Below, one piece after another: positions 5,953 to 13,898 of a stretch of DNA of 25,016 bases (positions within the stretch are counted from its first letter, which is position 1; every line of letters starts with the position of its first letter). The stretch lies in NCBI GenBank assembly GCA_017391185.1, contig JAFOZN010000177.1, positions 1 to 25,016 of the forward strand, written 5' to 3'. Under the pieces are notes generated by a model. The model was not told where the DNA came from. It searched no databases and was given only the letters and a program-made list of their open reading frames with translations. The translations under genes and the position numbers were made by a program. The stretch is from Alistipes sp. (GTDB lineage: Bacteria > Bacteroidota > Bacteroidia > Bacteroidales > Rikenellaceae).

Positions 5953-7620
5953 ATGGAGTGGTTATACAATCTATTTATGAGCAATAGTGTGGCCCATGTG
6001 GTATTTACACTTGCGCTCGTCATTACGTTGGGTGTTATGCTCAGCAGAATCAAAATTGCAGGTATCTCGTTTGGTGTGACTTGGATCCTTTTTGTCGGCA
6101 TTGCGGCTGGTCACTTTGGTATGACCATCGAGCATGAGACCTTGCATTTTATCAAAGAGTTTGGATTGATTCTCTTCGTTTTCTCTATTGGTTTGCAGGT
6201 GGGACCAGGATTCTTCTCTTCGTTCAAAGAGGGTGGTGTCAAGATGGTAGGATGTGCTGCAACGGTGGTGTTATTGGGATGTTTGACAACATATATTATT
6301 CACCTCGTAACGGGTACTCCATTGCCAACTATGGTCGGTGTGATGTCTGGTGCTGTTACCAATACTCCGGGTTTGGGAGCAGCGCAGCAGGCTTATGCTG
6401 ATGCAACGGGTATTACCGATCCAACAATCGCTCTTGGTTATGCCGTGGCTTATCCATTGGGCGTTGTGGGTATTATCCTTTCGCTCATCGCAGTACGTTT
6501 CATTACACGCGTGAACTTCAAAGAGGAGGACAAGGCTTTGGAGGCTATGAAGAGCGAGCACTCTAATGTAATGCGTCTTTCGGTAGAGTTCACCAATGGT
6601 GCATTGGAGAATCAGAGCGTAGCCCATATTCGCGATTTGATCAATCGCTCGTTTGTGATCGCCCGTATTATGGATCATAATGGCGTTATCCGCATCGCAG
6701 ACGGTACAAGTACGTTGAAGGTCGGTGACAAAATCCGTGTGGTATGTTCTCCAGATGATCGCGAAGCGGTAATCGCATTCTTTGGTCAGGAGATAGAGAT
6801 GACTAAAGAGGAGTGGGGTGTGACTTCAGACAACCAGCGTCAGCTCGTTTCGCGCCGAATCGTAATTACCAAGAGGGAAATAAACGGTAAAAAACTCTCA
6901 GACTTGCGTCTGCGTACAAAATATGGTATCAACATTACACGTATTAACCGTGCTGGTATTGATCTGATCCCATATCAGGGTATGGAGTTGCAGATGGGTG
7001 ATAAGATTACTGTTGTGGGTGATGAGAAGGCTATCGATCAGGTTGCCAATGTACTTGGTAACTCGATGAAGAAGCTCAACGAGCCTCAGCTCTTGACAAT
7101 CTTTATCGGTATTGCGCTCGGTGTATTGCTCGGCTCTATTCCACTCATGGAGATCCCTCAGCCTGTGAAGTTGGGATTGGCAGGTGGCCCGCTTATTATT
7201 GCAATCCTCATTGGTCGTTACGGCCCTCATTTCCATCTGGTAACATATACTACTATGAGTGCCAATTTGATGTTACGTGAGGTTGGTCTTGCGCTCTTCC
7301 TTGCGGCTGTTGGTATCGGAGCTGGTGATGGATTTATTGATGCAATTGTCGGCGGTGGTTATCGTTGGATCTTGTATGGTTTCATTATTACGGTGGTGCC
7401 TCTGCTTATCGTGGGACTCTTCGCACGCTTGAAGCTCAAGATGAATTATTATACCCTGATGGGACTTATGTCGGGTAGTGTTACTGATCCTCCAGCATTG
7501 GGTTATGCCAACTCTACAGCAGGCAATGATATGCCAGCCGTTGGTTATGCTACGGTATATCCTGTGGTGATGTTCCTCAGAGTTTTGACTGCGCAGTTGT
7601 TAATCTTGATGGCTGCATAA
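5953..7620 (+). CDS. AspT/YidE/YbjL-family aspartate:alanine-exchanger-type transporter
   Basis: A 555-aa inner-membrane carrier with the duplicated AspT layout: an N-terminal membrane half (~1-190), a central soluble part with two TrkA-C (RCK_C) domains (~205-375), and a C-terminal membrane half (~380-555). The repeated half-motifs are visible. GLQVGPGFFSSF and GAVTNTPGLGAAQQA occur in the first half, and GIGAGDGFIDAI and GSVTDPPALGYAN in the second. The first TrkA-C block has VAHIRDLINRSFVIARI and the second has ISRI-like KLSDLRLRTKYGINITRI. AspT exchanges aspartate for alanine in lactic bacteria; most Bacteroidetes homologues are uncharacterised, so the substrate is unknown. It has its own promoter and a strong terminator. 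Its location behind lrgAB is compatible with organic-acid or amino-acid exchange. Confidence 0.88.
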   Translation: MEWLYNLFMSNSVAHVVFTLALVITLGVMLSRIKIAGISFGVTWILFVGIAAGHFGMTIEHETLHFIKEFGLILFVFSIGLQVGPGFFSSFKEGGVKMVGCAATVVLLGCLTTYIIHLVTGTPLPTMVGVMSGAVTNTPGLGAAQQAYADATGITDPTIALGYAVAYPLGVVGIILSLIAVRFITRVNFKEEDKALEAMKSEHSNVMRLSVEFTNGALENQSVAHIRDLINRSFVIARIMDHNGVIRIADGTSTLKVGDKIRVVCSPDDREAVIAFFGQEIEMTKEEWGVTSDNQRQLVSRRIVITKREINGKKLSDLRLRTKYGINITRINRAGIDLIPYQGMELQMGDKITVVGDEKAIDQVANVLGNSMKKLNEPQLLTIFIGIALGVLLGSIPLMEIPQPVKLGLAGGPLIIAILIGRYGPHFHLVTYTTMSANLMLREVGLALFLAAVGIGAGDGFIDAIVGGGYRWILYGFIITVVPLLIVGLFARLKLKMNYYTLMGLMSGSVTDPPALGYANSTAGNDMPAVGYATVYPVVMFLRVLTAQLLILMAA

Positions 7621-7628
7621 GTAAATAT

Positions 7629-7659
7629 AAATCCCGAAGTTTATGCTTCGGGATTTTTT
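7629..7659 (+). terminator. terminator of the AspT-type gene, probably bidirectional
   Basis: The stem AAATCCCGAAG/CTTCGGGATTT (11 bp, 6-nt loop) is followed by a T run on the plus strand. An A-rich left arm gives a T run on the minus strand, so it can also end the convergent small gene. Confidence 0.9.
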
Positions 7660-7661
7660 GT

Positions 7662-7823
7662 CTAATTATCCTTTACTTCTTTTTTGTAGTGTGGACATGA
7701 TGTATCATCGCAAGCAGCACATTTGTTGCTCTTGCAATCTCTCCACCATCTGATAATGGCTCTTGCAATCCACATCAGGACAGCAATACCTATCAGGTAT
7801 AATACTATATGCTGAACATCCAT
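7662..7823 (-). CDS. small Cys-rich single-pass membrane protein
   Basis: A 53-aa protein with one hydrophobic helix (residues 6-24), a basic/aromatic border (RWWRDCK) and a short cytoplasmic-type tail carrying C30, C35, C38 and C43 (CX4CX2CX4C) before a charged end. It resembles the FeoB-associated Cys-rich membrane protein group in layout, but no feoB is nearby and the spacing is not diagnostic. A metal or redox role for the cysteines is inference. I chose the ATG at 7823 rather than the in-frame ATG at 7859. The longer version adds 12 residues that read through the end of the upstream gene and lies upstream of a good -7 element (7835-7828) that would start RNA almost at 7823. The terminator at 7629-7659 faces it. 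Confidence 0.6.
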   Translation of the reverse strand: MDVQHIVLYLIGIAVLMWIARAIIRWWRDCKSNKCAACDDTSCPHYKKEVKDN

Positions 7824-7827
7824 AGTG

Positions 7828-7859
7828 CAAATATAGTGATTTAATCTCTTTCTTGCCAA
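7828..7859 (-). promoter_or_regulatory. promoter of the small Cys-rich gene, inside the end of the efflux outer-membrane gene
   Basis: Minus-strand TTG (7859-7857) and TATATTTG (7835-7828) are 21 bp apart. Only four bases separate the -7 element from the ATG at 7823, so the transcript would have almost no leader. Confidence 0.55.
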
Positions 7860-9211
7860 CCTCCGCCCAAAGCCATTACCAGATTGGCATAATTTATATA
7901 TTGCTCCGAGTTGAGTCCTATGAGTTGCAATTGAGAATTATACCATGTTTGCTGAGTAGAGATAACATCCAGATAGTTATTCATTCCGTTGCGATAAAGT
8001 GCCATCGTCAGCTCAGCTATACGCTTGTTGGCATCGACATACTCGGCATATTGCTTGGCTTGAGATTTATAAGTTGAGATACCAACAAGTGATGACTCAA
8101 CCTCTTTGAGAGCAGTTAGGACACTCTTTTCATACTCCAAAACTGCATCCTCATACTCCACGCGAGCAATCTGCTCTTTACGCTTGAGCCTGTCGAAAGA
8201 GAATATAGGTTGAGCAAGCTGAGCCGCAGCACCCCAACTCCAATATCCAGAAGTAAATAACTCTTTTACGGTAGAGCCAATTAATCCTCCATCAGTTGTC
8301 AATGCAATAGATGGGAAACGATTGCTGCGAGCAATGCCCACTTTGGCTGCTGCGGCTTGCAACTCATACCAACTCTTCATCAAATCGGGTCTGCGAGCAA
8401 GCAGATCAGAGGGCAGGCCCACGGGAATATCTGTGGGTGGCGATGTTATCTCTAAAGCAGAGCCCCAATCTAACTCCGTTACATATTCTGGAGTCTTGCC
8501 GAGTAATACGGCAAGTGAAAATTTAGCTTGATCCAAGGCTCTACGATACTCTTCGACATCGGATCGTGATGCATAGACAAGACTTTGGGCTTGATCCAGA
8601 TCTAACCATGTTGACATGCCATAATGAGAGAGTGAGTCTATCAATGCTGCCGATTCTTTGCGGAGCTTGAGCGAGTAGCGGGCAATATCTAACGATTGGC
8701 GATATTGTAATATGGAGAAATATGCCGTAGCAATTTGCACCGTGAGGGATAATTTCACCCCTTCGTACGCCCACTCCGAGGCGAGAATCTCGGCCCGAGC
8801 TGCACCTACCGTATGCCGCAATGCCCCGAAAAGTGAGACATTCCAAGTGATGTTAGGTTGGATTGCTAACTCATAGTCACGCCCTTCGAGAGTCTGATAT
8901 TTGGCATTGGCCTCGATCTCAGCCTCGACTTCAGGCAAAAACTCTGAGCGAGCTATGGCAAGTTCATAACGTGAAGACTCTATGTTCGATACTGCCATCT
9001 TGAGATCTTTGTTATTTTGCAATGCAATTATCTCCAAAGTGTCGAGCAATGGGCTTTGGAAGACTTGCCACCACTCATCAGAAATCCTTTTAGCATGATT
9101 TTGAGAATGTGGTGATATATACTCTTTGGGCATATCGATATGGGGTAGATGCAGCTTCGGAGAGCATGCCCCAAGGAGCGAAATGATGATCAAAAAATTA
9201 AATCGTCTCAT
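7841..9211 (-). CDS. RND efflux outer-membrane factor, TolC/OprM (NodT) lipoprotein
   Basis: A 456-aa outer-membrane channel that completes the tripartite pump encoded here. It has a lipoprotein signal: a hydrophobic stretch then LLGAC with C16 as the lipidated residue. The OMF duplication is visible as two helical hairpin regions. The first runs around residues 55-200, with LDTLEIIALQNNKDLKMAVSNI. The second starts at the hallmark LLARRPDLMKSWYELQAA (~270-290) and continues to the end. The TALKEVESSL and YRNGMNNYLDVISTQQ motifs are typical of the NodT branch. It is the last gene of the operon, five bases after the pump gene. Confidence 0.92.
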   Translation of the reverse strand: MRRFNFLIIISLLGACSPKLHLPHIDMPKEYISPHSQNHAKRISDEWWQVFQSPLLDTLEIIALQNNKDLKMAVSNIESSRYELAIARSEFLPEVEAEIEANAKYQTLEGRDYELAIQPNITWNVSLFGALRHTVGAARAEILASEWAYEGVKLSLTVQIATAYFSILQYRQSLDIARYSLKLRKESAALIDSLSHYGMSTWLDLDQAQSLVYASRSDVEEYRRALDQAKFSLAVLLGKTPEYVTELDWGSALEITSPPTDIPVGLPSDLLARRPDLMKSWYELQAAAAKVGIARSNRFPSIALTTDGGLIGSTVKELFTSGYWSWGAAAQLAQPIFSFDRLKRKEQIARVEYEDAVLEYEKSVLTALKEVESSLVGISTYKSQAKQYAEYVDANKRIAELTMALYRNGMNNYLDVISTQQTWYNSQLQLIGLNSEQYINYANLVMALGGGWQERD

Positions 9212-9216
9212 ATTGA

Positions 9217-12200
9217 TTATTCTATTTTCTCTTTGTGAGAGTCAAATTTTCCAACTTTTGCCACCAGATAGTATGTCGCTGGGTAGAGGAAGATGCCAAT
9301 GAATGTGGCGAGTAACATTCCTCCAACAAGTGCCACTCCCATAATGTTTCTTGCCGTTGAGTATATTCCAGAGGCAAAGACAAGCGGCATTACACCCAAT
9401 ATAAATGCCGATGCGGTCATTATAATAGGTCTTACACGCTCTTTGGCAGCCATCATTGCTGCCTCGGCCAATGTTATCCCCGACTTGGAATGAAAAATTG
9501 TGTCGGCATACTCTACTACTAAAATCGCATTTTTGGCGGCAAGCCCGATGAGCAACACAAGCGAAATCTGCATGTAGATATTGTTTATGTAGTGCGCTTC
9601 GAATAGATGCGCCCCGATGGTAGCCAGTAATGCTCCGAGTATCGCTACAGGGACACTCATCATTATGGCCATAGGCAAACTCCAGCTATTATACAACGCT
9701 GATAGGGCCAAAAATGCAAAGAAGAGAGCTAATAGATATGCCACATAACCGCTCTGCGAGGCATTTGCCTCTTGGTATGACATACCACTCCATGCATATC
9801 CTACATCATCGGGTAGAGTCTCTTTGGCCATATTCTCTATCAATGACATCACCTGCGAAGAGGAGGCTTTTTGCGATGGTGTGACGGTGAGTTGAATAGA
9901 TTCATAAAGATTGTATTGTGTGATATACTCAACTCCTACGGTATCTCTAACCGTTACAAATGCCGCCAAAGGAACACTCTCCCCATTGTTGTTTACAACA
10001 TATAGATTGTTGAGCGAATGTTTGTTTGCTCGGCTTTGTGCCTCAGCTTGCAGATAGGTTTGATAGAGTCGGCCGAAGCGGGTGAAATTACCCACATAAC
10101 TACCTCCAAGATATGTTGCCAGAGCATTGTAAACCTCCGATAGATTTACACCCTGACTCAACGCCTGCGCTCGATTTATCTCTATTCGTTGCTGTGGAAT
10201 ATCGGCACTAAATTGCGAACTAACCGAAGCGATCAAATCAGATGTGCGCAACGTGTCCATCAATCGCTCAGCATTCCTTAGAAGATAGCGCGTGCCTCGT
10301 CCTTGCAAATCCTGTACTTGTATCTCCACACCCGAAGCTATACCCAAGCCTGGAATCGAGGGTGGAATGAAGGCGTAGCTCTGAGCTTCTGGAACAGCCA
10401 TATATAGCTCTTTGGTCAACATATCAGCCAACTCGGCGGATGTGATTTTACGCTCGGAGTAGTCATCCAATACCACAAATATCACTCCGCTATTGGTCGA
10501 AGCAATGCCTGCAATCATATTATACCCTGCGGCCAAAGCTGAAAATTTCACCTCTTTGTGGCTGCTTATAATCTGGTCAATGTGGTGCATCGCTTCGAGC
10601 GTTACGCTCAGTGATGAGGCTTCGGGTGTTGTGACAGAGACAATCAGATAACCCTCATCTTCATCGGGAAGGAATCCTTTAGGTAGAAATTTCCAACACA
10701 GTCCAATCATCACAACACAAATACCCACAAAGAGAGCCGTACGCGCTATATGTTTTATCATGCGCGATGTGAGCGTGGAGTAACGCTCTACCTTTTGTTC
10801 AAACCAGCTATCAAAGCGTAAGAAAAATCTACCTTTGACACCCTCTCCCTTCTTTAGCAGTATGGCGGCCAATGCTGGTGAAAGAGTCAAGGCATTTAGA
10901 GCCGAGAAGAATACCGATGTGGCAACAGTTACCGAGAATTGTTGGAACAGACGGCCTGTAATTCCTCCTGTAAACGATACGGGAATAAAGATGGCAAGCA
11001 AGACAACTGTGGTCGCAACAATAGGGGAGGAGACCTTACGCATGGCATCTATTGTGGCTGATGTGGCATCCATTCCCTTATCAATATTGACCTGCACAGC
11101 CTCGACTACCACTATAGCGTCATCTACGACCAATCCGATGGCTAAGACCATACCAAGCAGCGATACGACATTGAGCGAAAATCCCAATAACGGGAAGAGC
11201 ATAAATGTCGATATGAGCGATACGGGGATAGCAATAAGCGGAATGAGAGTAGCCCTCCAACTTTGTAAAAATAGATATATAATGATGATTACCAACAATA
11301 GTGCGATGATCAACGTGCGAGCTATATCTTTAGCTCCAGCCTTGATATTTACTGTACTATCTACAATCGTTTTAAGTTCTACACCATCGGGGAATCGTTC
11401 CACCTGCTCTGCCATAACGGCCTTGACCTTGCGACCTACATCTACGGCGTTGCTGCCTGGCTCTTGGTATATTACGATCATGGTGGATGGATTCTCTCCC
11501 AACTTAGAGCTTACGCTATAGGTTTGGCTTCCTAACTCCACTTGGGCAACATCCTTTAAGCGAATCTGCTCACCCGCGGGGTTGGCCGAAAGTATAATCT
11601 GAGAGAACTCCTCGGCTGTGGTGATTTGTGGTGGAAGAGTTACGGTATATGTATATGGAATATCTCCGCCATTGGGCTGTGCGCCGAATTTCCCAGATGG
11701 ATATATCGCACTTTGGCTCTTAATCTGATCGAGCACCTGATCCAGACTCAGACCATAGTAGTGTAGTTTTTCTGGTGATATCCATATTCTCATGGCATAC
11801 TCTCCAGCACCCATAATAGATACCTTGCCTACGCCATTAATCTTGGCTATTCTATCCTCAAGATTAATATATGCGTAGTTTGATAAGAATACATCATCAT
11901 AACGCCCATCACTCACTAAGGCATAGACCATGATAAATCCCGTATTGCTCTTCTGTGTTACTACACCTTGTTGTGTAACCGAAGCAGGGAGTTTTGCCAT
12001 TGCCGAGGATACATTGTTCTGCGTAAATATGGCATCCATGTCGGGCGAAGAGTCTATGTTGAATGTTATCTGCATATTCATCGTGCCATCGTTGGCACTT
12101 GTAGTCTGCATATAGAGCATATCACTCACGCCCATTACACTCTCGGCCAATGGTGTTGCGACAGTGTTATTCACGGTCTGAGCATCCGCACCCACATAGG

Positions 12201-12342
12201 TAGCCGAGACCTGTACTACGGGAGGTGTGATATCGGGGAATTGCTCGATGGAGAGTCTCGAAAGTGATACGGCACCTAAGAGTGTCATTGCCAAGGCAAT
12301 GGAGATGGCAAATATCGGTCGGCGTACAAAATAATTTCCCAT
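9217..12342 (-). CDS. RND efflux inner-membrane pump, HAE1 family (AcrB/MexB-like)
   Basis: A 1041-aa proton-driven trimeric drug/hydrophobe exporter, length normal for HAE1. Residues 1-30 hold TM1 after the usual MGNYFVRRPIFA start. Proton-relay aspartates D407 and D408 lie in AIGLVVDDAIVVVE (TM4), at the same numbering as AcrB. The conserved lysine lies in GLAAKNAILVVEYA (TM10). Two large periplasmic loops and twelve membrane segments are present. FPDITPPVVQVSATYVGA and GSNAVDVGRKVK are typical porter-domain sequence. It sits between the fusion protein (2-bp gap) and the outer-membrane factor (5-bp gap). Substrates cannot be deduced; HAE1 pumps in gut Bacteroidales often handle drugs, bile salts or indole-like compounds. 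Confidence 0.95.
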   Translation of the reverse strand: MGNYFVRRPIFAISIALAMTLLGAVSLSRLSIEQFPDITPPVVQVSATYVGADAQTVNNTVATPLAESVMGVSDMLYMQTTSANDGTMNMQITFNIDSSPDMDAIFTQNNVSSAMAKLPASVTQQGVVTQKSNTGFIMVYALVSDGRYDDVFLSNYAYINLEDRIAKINGVGKVSIMGAGEYAMRIWISPEKLHYYGLSLDQVLDQIKSQSAIYPSGKFGAQPNGGDIPYTYTVTLPPQITTAEEFSQIILSANPAGEQIRLKDVAQVELGSQTYSVSSKLGENPSTMIVIYQEPGSNAVDVGRKVKAVMAEQVERFPDGVELKTIVDSTVNIKAGAKDIARTLIIALLLVIIIIYLFLQSWRATLIPLIAIPVSLISTFMLFPLLGFSLNVVSLLGMVLAIGLVVDDAIVVVEAVQVNIDKGMDATSATIDAMRKVSSPIVATTVVLLAIFIPVSFTGGITGRLFQQFSVTVATSVFFSALNALTLSPALAAILLKKGEGVKGRFFLRFDSWFEQKVERYSTLTSRMIKHIARTALFVGICVVMIGLCWKFLPKGFLPDEDEGYLIVSVTTPEASSLSVTLEAMHHIDQIISSHKEVKFSALAAGYNMIAGIASTNSGVIFVVLDDYSERKITSAELADMLTKELYMAVPEAQSYAFIPPSIPGLGIASGVEIQVQDLQGRGTRYLLRNAERLMDTLRTSDLIASVSSQFSADIPQQRIEINRAQALSQGVNLSEVYNALATYLGGSYVGNFTRFGRLYQTYLQAEAQSRANKHSLNNLYVVNNNGESVPLAAFVTVRDTVGVEYITQYNLYESIQLTVTPSQKASSSQVMSLIENMAKETLPDDVGYAWSGMSYQEANASQSGYVAYLLALFFAFLALSALYNSWSLPMAIMMSVPVAILGALLATIGAHLFEAHYINNIYMQISLVLLIGLAAKNAILVVEYADTIFHSKSGITLAEAAMMAAKERVRPIIMTASAFILGVMPLVFASGIYSTARNIMGVALVGGMLLATFIGIFLYPATYYLVAKVGKFDSHKEKIE

Positions 12343-12344
12343 TC

Positions 12345-13469
12345 TTACTCGGCTTTATATGGTGTAACTTTCATCCCGTTGTGTAGTTTTTGTAATCCTG
12401 TTAGGGCAACTCTCTCTCCAAGAGATACGCCATTCTCAATGATCCACAACTGGCCATAACTTTCACCTAATTCTACGGTGCGATATTCTGCCGTATTGTC
12501 GGGTTTGATTACCCATACCGATGCTATGTTCTGGATGCGACTTACGGCTTGTTGTGGAATCATAAGTTTGTATCTTTTACCGCCCAATCCGACCTTGACT
12601 TTGGCGTATTCTCCCGCTTTGAGCGATAGATTGGGGTTGGGGAAATCTACCACTATAGAGATTGTGCCACTCGTAGAAGAGATGTTTTGCTTGGTATAGT
12701 CATATATGCCTGAATATCCATATTTTTCTCCCGAACTTAGGTAGAGATTGATATCGGAAAGTAGATTTCTGTTCTCATAACTGTTGCCTCTGCGAGCGTA
12801 TTGCAGATATAGCGAAGTCGGGATAGCCAACTGCGCCGAGAGCGTATCGAGGTTGGAGATAGTGGTCAGGACTTGAAATTGAGTTCCAGGACCAACATAG
12901 TCTCCAGTGTGTGCATTCGATGAGGCTATAATACCATCAATGGGGGAATATATGCGAGAGTATCCCACCTGCAGGCGTGCACTTTCGAGACTCTGATTGG
13001 CAGATTTGACAGATGAAAGTGCAGATAGATACTCCGCACGGTATTGGTCTAATTGTGACTGACTTATGGCGTTTAGCTCAGCCAAAGGTTTAGCTCTGTC
13101 GTAGTTGTTCTTACTCTCGGCTAATTGAGCCTGAGCAGAATATAACTGCGCCTCGGCTGCTCGCATAGTGGTTGATAATAGATTTGATTCAATGACAAAT
13201 ATCAGATCTCCCTTTTTTACAGGCATCCCCGATTCGTAGTTTTTCTTGAGCAGGTATCCGTTTACGCGTGGCTGGATGACAGCATCGTAGTTGCTCTGAA
13301 GATGAGTCGTAAAGTCATATTGCATGGTGATAGAGTCAGCTATCACTTCGCTGACCTTTACACGCAACAACTCCTCGGAAGATGACTTTTTGGATGTGTG
13401 ATGAGGCTTGTGACATCCGCTAAATATCACTACCGCCGAGGTTAAAATGGTTAGATATTTGAGTCGCAT
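12345..13469 (-). CDS. RND efflux periplasmic adaptor (membrane fusion) lipoprotein
   Basis: A 374-aa AcrA/MexA-type adaptor linking the pump to the outer-membrane factor. It has a lipoprotein signal ending FSGC (C19). Domain order is as expected. A first lipoyl half (IQPRVNGYLLKKNYESGMPVKKGD, seen at ~66-90, with PRVNGYLLKK) comes first. A coiled hairpin of about 60 residues (AEAQLYSAQAQLAESKNNYDRA onward) follows. Then comes a second lipoyl half (YSRIYSPIDGIIASSNAHTGDYV) and beta-barrel and membrane-proximal domains ending LQKLHNGMKVTPYK. It is the first gene of the pump operon. Confidence 0.92.
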   Translation of the reverse strand: MRLKYLTILTSAVVIFSGCHKPHHTSKKSSSEELLRVKVSEVIADSITMQYDFTTHLQSNYDAVIQPRVNGYLLKKNYESGMPVKKGDLIFVIESNLLSTTMRAAEAQLYSAQAQLAESKNNYDRAKPLAELNAISQSQLDQYRAEYLSALSSVKSANQSLESARLQVGYSRIYSPIDGIIASSNAHTGDYVGPGTQFQVLTTISNLDTLSAQLAIPTSLYLQYARRGNSYENRNLLSDINLYLSSGEKYGYSGIYDYTKQNISSTSGTISIVVDFPNPNLSLKAGEYAKVKVGLGGKRYKLMIPQQAVSRIQNIASVWVIKPDNTAEYRTVELGESYGQLWIIENGVSLGERVALTGLQKLHNGMKVTPYKAE

Positions 13470-13490
13470 ATTGAATATATTGATTTGTAA

Positions 13491-13519
13491 CTCGATCGGT
13501 CAAAAAATATGCCATCGAG
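13491..13519. promoter_or_regulatory. inverted repeat around the putative efflux-operon promoter
   Basis: CTCGAT (13491-13496) and ATCGAG (13514-13519) form perfect 6-bp arms 17 bp apart. They flank the minus-strand TATTTTTTG, a near-match to the -7 element. It could be an operator for a repressor of the efflux operon; no regulator gene is adjacent. Weak. Confidence 0.3.
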
Positions 13520-13584
13520 GCGGGTGAAAATGGGCAACTATCTGTAGATAAAAGTTTTTTCTTACGATTTTTTACTGAAAATTA

Positions 13585-13613
13585 TTTGGTTATAAGAAAA
13601 ATTCATATATTTG
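13585..13613 (+). promoter_or_regulatory. promoter of the H1-like gene
   Basis: TTTG at 13585-13588 and TATATTTG at 13606-13613 are 17 bp apart. The leader to the ATG at 13645 is about 25 nt and A-rich. Confidence 0.55.
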
Positions 13614-13644
13614 CCCTCAAACAAACCAATAAACAAAATTTGTC

Positions 13645-13821
13645 ATGAAGAATCTAGTAGATCAGATCAATGCTCAGATCGAGCTTTTCTCTACAAACGC
13701 TACTGCACAGGTAGAGAAGAACAACAAGGCTGCAGGTACACGCGCTCGTAAGGCTGCTTTGGAGCTTACAAAGCTTTTGAAGGAGTTCCGTAAGGTATCT
13801 GTAGAGGAGTCTAAGAAGTAA
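13645..13821 (+). CDS. histone H1-like small basic protein
   Basis: A 58-aa protein that I translated by hand. It begins MKNLVDQINAQIELFS, has the core NNKAAGTRARKAALELTKLL, and ends KEFRKVSVEESKK. This matches the short Bacteroidetes protein commonly annotated histone H1 (Hc1-like). These proteins are basic, helical and presumed nucleoid-associated, but function is little tested. It is Lys/Arg rich toward the C-terminus. Codon choice is strongly biased (mostly AAG, GAG, CGT, GCT), suggesting high expression. It has its own promoter and a strong terminator, and is monocistronic between the divergent efflux operon and a convergent envelope cluster. A perfect palindrome TTTAGGTACCTAAA follows the stop codon. 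Confidence 0.85.
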   Translation: MKNLVDQINAQIELFSTNATAQVEKNNKAAGTRARKAALELTKLLKEFRKVSVEESKK

Positions 13822-13841
13822 TTTTTAGGTACCTAAACAAT

Positions 13842-13877
13842 AAGAGGAGTGTTCCATGAGATAGGGACACTCCTCTT
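13842..13877 (+). terminator. terminator of the H1-like gene
   Basis: An 11-bp stem AAGAGGAGTGT/ACACTCCTCTT is extended by a U-G pair and two C-G pairs on the plus strand only. A T-rich tail follows. It may also stop the convergent eptA-like transcript, though pairing is slightly worse on that strand. Confidence 0.85.
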
Positions 13878-13898
13878 TGTTTTGCTTGAGGATATAGA

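Noticed and set aside
10835..11521. 228-codon plus-strand open frame opposite the RND pump
   Set aside because: It is antisense to a well-supported gene, low in complexity (Thr/Ser-rich), and has no promoter or family resemblance.
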